A DNA stretch of 64,000 nucleotides from an uncultured Polaribacter sp. (lineage in GTDB: Bacteria; Bacteroidota; Bacteroidia; Flavobacteriales; Flavobacteriaceae): assembly GCA_943787375.1 (NCBI GenBank), contig CALSME010000009.1, positions 1-64,000 on the forward strand, read 5' to 3'. The translations under genes and the position numbers were made by a program. Of this stretch, positions 60,261 through 64,000 are shown one piece after another. Under the pieces are notes generated by a model. The model had not been told where the DNA came from, ran no database searches, and saw only the letters and a list, made by a program, of their open reading frames with translations. Position 1 is the first letter of the stretch, and each line of letters starts with the position of its first letter.

Positions 60261-60746
60261 ATGAAAAGAAGTATCCTCCTTTTGATCCTTTGTACAGCTA
60301 TTTTTAGTGGTTGTGAAAAAGACGATTTTTGTACAAAAGATCCAGTAACCCCTAAGTTAGTGCTACGGTTTTATGATGCAAACGATCGAAATCAATTAAA
60401 AAAAGCTGAACGTTTGTCTATTTGGGCTGCTGGAAAAGATACCATTCCAACCTATAGAAGTGTTGCTTTAGACAGTGTTGCAATTCCATTAAACACTACG
60501 ACAATAGAGACTGTTTATCATTTAAAAATAAATGATTTCGACGGAAATTTAGCCAGCAATGAAACCGCTACTTTTACCATCCAATACACACCAGAAGAAG
60601 AATTTGTATCAAGATCATGTGGTTTTAGAGTCATATTTAACGACGTTGGTTTTTCGACAGATACGAGTTGGATTCAAGATTTTACCCCTGCTCTCCTCAC
60701 AACAATAGACAATCAAAGCACAGCACATGTTCAGATATTCCATTAG
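60261..60746 (+). CDS. Lipoprotein of the DUF6452 family
   Basis: 161 residues. Lipobox FSGC followed by EKDDFCTKDPVTPKLVLRFYD, the recognisable start of this Flavobacteriia-restricted family. Beta-rich globular part with a conserved SRSCGFRVIFND (Cys). Unknown function. It overlaps the next gene by 20 bp, so the two are translationally coupled and probably act together at the cell envelope. Confidence 0.85.
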   Translation: MKRSILLLILCTAIFSGCEKDDFCTKDPVTPKLVLRFYDANDRNQLKKAERLSIWAAGKDTIPTYRSVALDSVAIPLNTTTIETVYHLKINDFDGNLASNETATFTIQYTPEEEFVSRSCGFRVIFNDVGFSTDTSWIQDFTPALLTTIDNQSTAHVQIFH

Positions 60747-61431
60747 TTTTATTTTCTTGTTGGTTTGTTCGCTTGGGTATACTCAAGAGAAAGCAATGGA
60801 AGTTCCATCAGTAGAGAAGGATTCTTTAGTTTATAAAACCGCCTACGGACTAAGATTGGGTGCAGACATTAGCAAACCTATATTAGCTTCATTTAATGGA
60901 AATTATACTGGTTTTGAATTGGTAGCCGATTATCGAATTAATAAAAAAATATACGTTGCCGCAGAAATAGGCTTTGAAGAGAAAACTTCAGTAGAAGAAT
61001 ATTCCAATTCAACTTCCAAAGGAAATTATATCCGTGTTGGTTTTAACTACAATGCATATGACAATTGGTTAGACATGAACAACGAAGTTTTTACAGGGGT
61101 TCGCTATGGGTTGGGCATATTCGATCAAACCTTAAACAGCTATACTCCCAATGTAAATTCACTCTATTTTCCATCAGAATCCATAAATGTATCCATTACA
61201 GACAGTGGATTAACGGCGCATTGGACCGAATTTATTGTGGGGATAAAAGTAGAAACTTTACGGAACTTATTTGTGAGTACAAGTATCTCCTATAAAATAG
61301 TACTGGCGGTAAACGATCCAGAAAATTTTAAAACACTTTTTGCTCCGGGTTTCGGTAGAATTTTTGAAAGCGGCACCGGTTTTGGATTTAACTATACGAT
61401 CTCATACTTAATTCCATTCACAAAAAAATAA
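60727..61431 (+). CDS. Outer-membrane beta-barrel-like protein of the DUF6048 family
   Basis: 234 residues, signal peptide FRYSISFIFLLVCSLGYTQ. Mature part has alternating short strands (YGLRLGADISKPILASFN, FELVADYRINKKIYVAAEIG, GNYIRVGFNYN, FVSTSISYKIVL), ending in a barrel-like strand FNYTISYLIPFTKK. It looks like a small outer-membrane barrel; DUF6048 is a recollection of the family that pairs with DUF6452. Overlaps that gene by 20 bp. Confidence 0.85.
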   Translation: MFRYSISFIFLLVCSLGYTQEKAMEVPSVEKDSLVYKTAYGLRLGADISKPILASFNGNYTGFELVADYRINKKIYVAAEIGFEEKTSVEEYSNSTSKGNYIRVGFNYNAYDNWLDMNNEVFTGVRYGLGIFDQTLNSYTPNVNSLYFPSESINVSITDSGLTAHWTEFIVGIKVETLRNLFVSTSISYKIVLAVNDPENFKTLFAPGFGRIFESGTGFGFNYTISYLIPFTKK

Positions 61432-61487
61432 TTCCATTCCACCTATTTTTTGTAACTTTAAAACATATTTTATTAAATCAGATACCT

Positions 61488-62435
61488 ATGAATAAAATAC
61501 CCAGCGTAAATTTAGCCGACTTTCTTTCTAATGATCCCATAAGAAAAGAGAAATTCATCAATGAAATTGGTCATGCTTATGAAAACATTGGATTTGTAGC
61601 GTTAAAAGGACATTTTTTAGACGAAGCACTAGTTGAGAACCTCTATCAAGAAATTAAAAACTTTTTTGACTTGCCAGTTGCTGTAAAAGAAAAATATGAA
61701 ATTCCAGGTATCGGAGGTCAAAGAGGTTATGTTTCTTTTGGGAAAGAGTCTGCAAAAGGAAGAAAAGAAGGAGATTTGAAAGAGTTTTGGCATTTTGGAC
61801 AATATGTAGACAAAGCTTCAAAATATGCAGAAGAATACCCAGAAAACGTAACTGTAGAAGAGCTAGCCCGTTTTAATGAAGTAGGGAAACAAACCTACCA
61901 AATGTTAGAAAAAACAGCGAAATATGTATTGCGGTCTTTATCCCTACACTTAGGATTGGATGAAACTTATTTTGACAACTTCATCAAAAATGGAAATAGC
62001 ATCCTACGACCGATCCATTATCCACCAATAGAAACAGAACCGAAAGGAGCCGAAAGAGCTGCCGCACATGGAGATATTAATCTCATTACTTTATTAATGG
62101 GAGCGCAAGGAAAAGGCTTGCAGGTTCAAAACCATAAAGGAGAATGGATTGATGCCGTTGCAGCACCCGATGAATTAATGATTAATGTGGGAGATATGTT
62201 GTCTAGACATAGTAATAACAAGTTAAAATCGACCATACATAGAGTGACAAACCCTCCCAAAGAAATGTGGGGAACATCGCGGTATTCTATTCCGTTTTTT
62301 TTACATCCAATATCCGCAATGAAATTAGATGTTTTAGAGAATTGTATTGATGAAGCAAATCCAAAAAAATACGAGGACATTACTGCTGGTGATTTTTTAA
62401 ATCAGCGTTTAAAGGAATTAGGATTAAAAAAATAA
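61488..62435 (+). CDS. Isopenicillin N synthase-like 2-oxoglutarate/Fe(II)-dependent dioxygenase
   Basis: 315 residues of the 2OG-FeII/IPNS fold. Iron ligands are His194, Asp196 (AAAHGDINLITLL) and His251 (STIHRVTNP); Arg265 and Ser267 of RYSIPFF bind 2-oxoglutarate. The DIOX_N N-terminus (IPSVNLADFLSND ... FFDLPVAVKEKYE) is present. The family includes amino-acid and xenobiotic oxygenases; substrate unknown. The tight match of RYSIPFFLHP to this group is typical for bacteria. No clear operon with neighbours. Confidence 0.92.
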   Translation: MNKIPSVNLADFLSNDPIRKEKFINEIGHAYENIGFVALKGHFLDEALVENLYQEIKNFFDLPVAVKEKYEIPGIGGQRGYVSFGKESAKGRKEGDLKEFWHFGQYVDKASKYAEEYPENVTVEELARFNEVGKQTYQMLEKTAKYVLRSLSLHLGLDETYFDNFIKNGNSILRPIHYPPIETEPKGAERAAAHGDINLITLLMGAQGKGLQVQNHKGEWIDAVAAPDELMINVGDMLSRHSNNKLKSTIHRVTNPPKEMWGTSRYSIPFFLHPISAMKLDVLENCIDEANPKKYEDITAGDFLNQRLKELGLKK

Positions 62436-62515
62436 AGCGTTGTTTTTCAAGTTTGATATTCAAGATTCACCAAACTGAATACTGCAACTAAAACTGAATA
62501 GTACAAATTAAAAAA

Positions 62516-62839
62516 ATGGATTTTAAAGAGCAACTTAAGAACTTATTCCCAGAGCATGAGGAATCTCCAGAACCCATAAAAGATGTCGCGACAATCTGGT
62601 TACAAGAGGACCCAATTATTTGCAAATATGAAAAAAGAAAAGGAAAACCCATTACTATTTTAGAAGGCTATACAGGCGCAACTTCTGATTTTAAGACCTT
62701 GGCAAAAGAAATTAAAACAAAACTTAGTGTAGGTGGAAGTTTTAAAGAAGATAAAATTATCATACAAGGAGACTTTAGAGACAAAATCATGGGCATGCTA
62801 ACCAAAAAAGGGTTTAAAGTAAAACGTGTTGGCGGTTAA
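62516..62839 (+). CDS. SUI1/eIF1-like translation initiation factor (YciH type)
   Basis: 107 residues. C-terminal SUI1 domain with ICKYEKRKGKPITILEGYTG (minus the last, about 35-54), LAKEIKTKLSVGGSFKEDKI and IIQGDFRDKIMGMLTKKGFKV; the N-terminal 30 residues are acidic (LFPEHEESPEPIKD). Bacterial YciH-like proteins bind the 30S subunit and affect initiation fidelity. Followed 8 bp later by a nucleoside phosphorylase. Confidence 0.9.
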   Translation: MDFKEQLKNLFPEHEESPEPIKDVATIWLQEDPIICKYEKRKGKPITILEGYTGATSDFKTLAKEIKTKLSVGGSFKEDKIIIQGDFRDKIMGMLTKKGFKVKRVGG

Positions 62840-62847
62840 AAAATAAT

Positions 62848-63717
62848 ATGGCTATACAACAATCCGAATTAATTTTAAATGAAGATGGTAGTATCTATCA
62901 CCTAAACTTGAAACCAGAAAATATCGCTAAAGACATTATTTTTGTTGGAGATCAAGATCGAGTTGATAAGATTACCCACTTATTTGATACGATAGAATTT
63001 ACCACTCAAAAAAGAGAATTCAAAACCACTACCGGAACTTACAAAGGAAAAAAAATCACTGTGATTTCAACAGGAATTGGTCCTGACAATATCGACATTG
63101 TTTTAAATGAATTGGATGCAATCGTAAATATCAATCTAGCAACAAGAACATTAAAAGAAACATTTACTTCGTTAAACATTGTTCGAATTGGTACCTCAGG
63201 ATCTTTGCAAAAAGACATTCCCGTAGATTCGTTTTTAATGAGTACGCATGCATTGGATTTAAACGGAATGCTACACGCGTATCAAACAGCAGCAATTTCA
63301 GATACAGAACTCGCAACTGCCTTTGCAAAACACACCAATTGGAGCTCTCAAAAACCAGCCCCTTTGGTGATTGAAAACAGTCAAATACTTGAAGATAAAT
63401 TATCCTCAAAAATTATTTATAAAGGGATGACTGCAACTGCTGGAGGCTTTTATGGTCCGCAGGGTAGAGTGTTGCGCTTAGCGCTTCAGGATGCTGAATT
63501 GAATGCTAAAATAGACCAATTTCAACACAACGAAATGCGAGTTACCAACTTAGAAATGGAAACTTCAGCTATTTATGGCTTGTGCAAATTACTAGGACAC
63601 AATGCCTGTTCTATGAATGCAATAATTGCCAACAGAGCCAATGGTACTTTTAGTAAAGACTACAACAAAGTAGTTGAAGATTTAATATTGTATACCTTAA
63701 ATAAATTGGTGGAATAA
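62848..63717 (+). CDS. Nucleoside phosphorylase (PNP/UDP family)
   Basis: 289 residues. PNP_UDP_1 fold with IIFVGDQDRVDKI, VISTGIGPDNIDIVLNELDA (minus last) and MRVTNLEMETSAIYGLCKLLGH containing the catalytic/ribose-binding Glu-Met-Glu motif. It splits nucleosides with phosphate, probably uridine-type by its EMETS motif; exact specificity unclear. The next gene starts 1 bp after the stop codon, so they are likely linked. Confidence 0.9.
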   Translation: MAIQQSELILNEDGSIYHLNLKPENIAKDIIFVGDQDRVDKITHLFDTIEFTTQKREFKTTTGTYKGKKITVISTGIGPDNIDIVLNELDAIVNINLATRTLKETFTSLNIVRIGTSGSLQKDIPVDSFLMSTHALDLNGMLHAYQTAAISDTELATAFAKHTNWSSQKPAPLVIENSQILEDKLSSKIIYKGMTATAGGFYGPQGRVLRLALQDAELNAKIDQFQHNEMRVTNLEMETSAIYGLCKLLGHNACSMNAIIANRANGTFSKDYNKVVEDLILYTLNKLVE

Positions 63718-64000
63718 ATGATTTCTTTAACTGTAGCTGGTGTTCCAGAGCATTTTAACTATCCTTGGTACCTCACACTAAAAAACAAAGAATACACAAA
63801 AAACAACATTAACCTGCGATGGAAAGATTTCCCAGGAGGCACAGGAGCCATGTGCAAAGCCCTACGAGCTGGTGAAGTAGACATTGCAATTGTGTTAACA
63901 GAAGGCATCATCAAAGACATTGTAGCAGGAAACCCTTCCAAAATTGTACAAACTTATATAGAAACTCCTTTAATTTGGGGAATTCATGTTTCTGCAACTT
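63718..64000 (+). CDS. Substrate-binding protein, N-terminal fragment
   Basis: Partial gene cut by the right window edge; ATG 63718 directly follows the phosphorylase TAA. The visible 94 residues (SLTVAGVPEHFNYPWYL, DFPGGTGAMCKALRAGEVD, IAIVLTEGIIKDIVAGNP) look like the first lobe of an ABC-type periplasmic binding-like fold without an export signal, suggesting a cytoplasmic or signal-less ligand-binding protein. Family unspecified; the TxGxMxxALRxGEVD motif is common in NMT1/aromatic-sulfonate-like binders. Confidence 0.75.
   Translation, partial: MISLTVAGVPEHFNYPWYLTLKNKEYTKNNINLRWKDFPGGTGAMCKALRAGEVDIAIVLTEGIIKDIVAGNPSKIVQTYIETPLIWGIHVSAT

Overview
The window is a 64 kb stretch of chromosome from a low-GC Bacteroidota, almost certainly a marine-type member of the Flavobacteriaceae. 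The support is: promoters of the TAnnTTTG type; lipoprotein and 'SLSAQ/SFSQ'-type signal peptides; two TonB-dependent outer-membrane receptors; a bacillithiol deacetylase (bshB1); a LytS/LytTR two-component pair with a beta-propeller and Y_Y_Y sensor; and family-restricted genes such as the DUF6452/DUF6048 and DUF2752/CCC-motif pairs.

Layout. 1-9.7 kb: tail of a TonB receptor, bcp peroxiredoxin, nth, an ECF sigma factor with a previously uncalled 47-codon partner, uvrA, an orphan lipoprotein, a sensor kinase/regulator pair and tRNA-His. 9.7-16.2 kb: bshB1 with a trans-sulfuration enzyme, kdsC, pcm, an oxidoreductase and 3-hydroxyacyl-CoA dehydrogenase. 16.3-20.6 kb: a four-gene MacAB-like ABC export operon. 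20.8-32.3 kb: small-molecule and stress genes, including dps divergent from a frameshifted oxyR, an ABC-F ATPase and a DEAD-box helicase with a structured leader. 33.3-37.9 kb: an accessory cassette. 38-48.8 kb: guaB, a metal-type TonB receptor with a well-formed promoter and palindrome, a nucleotidase, HMG-CoA lyase, a LysE exporter, pyrD and pheT. 48.9-53.6 kb: a restriction island. 53.6-64 kb: S9 peptidase, small membrane proteins, frameshifted rocD, rlmD, carbinolamine dehydratase, a 2OG-Fe(II) oxygenase, a SUI1-type factor, a nucleoside phosphorylase and the start of a substrate-binding protein.

Two accessory blocks stand out. The first (33750-37632) is a tight four-gene operon whose products all carry export signals: two paralogous transglutaminase/papain-like proteins with conserved Cys-His-Glu positions, a short protein with an RHS-type core joined to a C-terminal HExxH metallopeptidase-like domain, and a small lipoprotein in the position expected of an immunity factor. 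Complex palindromic repeats bracket it. The second (48944-53512) combines an MvaI/BcnI-type restriction endonuclease, an Mrr-like nuclease, an unknown 83-aa protein and a C5-cytosine methyltransferase whose N-terminus looks like the arm-type DNA-binding domain of Bacteroidota tyrosine recombinases. Three direct repeats cover the methyltransferase's own promoter, which suggests autoregulation by a recombinase-derived domain.

Several core genes look damaged or atypical. oxyR and rocD each carry a single-base frameshift, the restriction endonuclease frame continues 56 codons upstream of its first ATG without any start codon, and both Nth and RlmD lack the cysteines that normally hold a [4Fe-4S] cluster. 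All calls come from reading the sequence and recalling family motifs; no database search was run.
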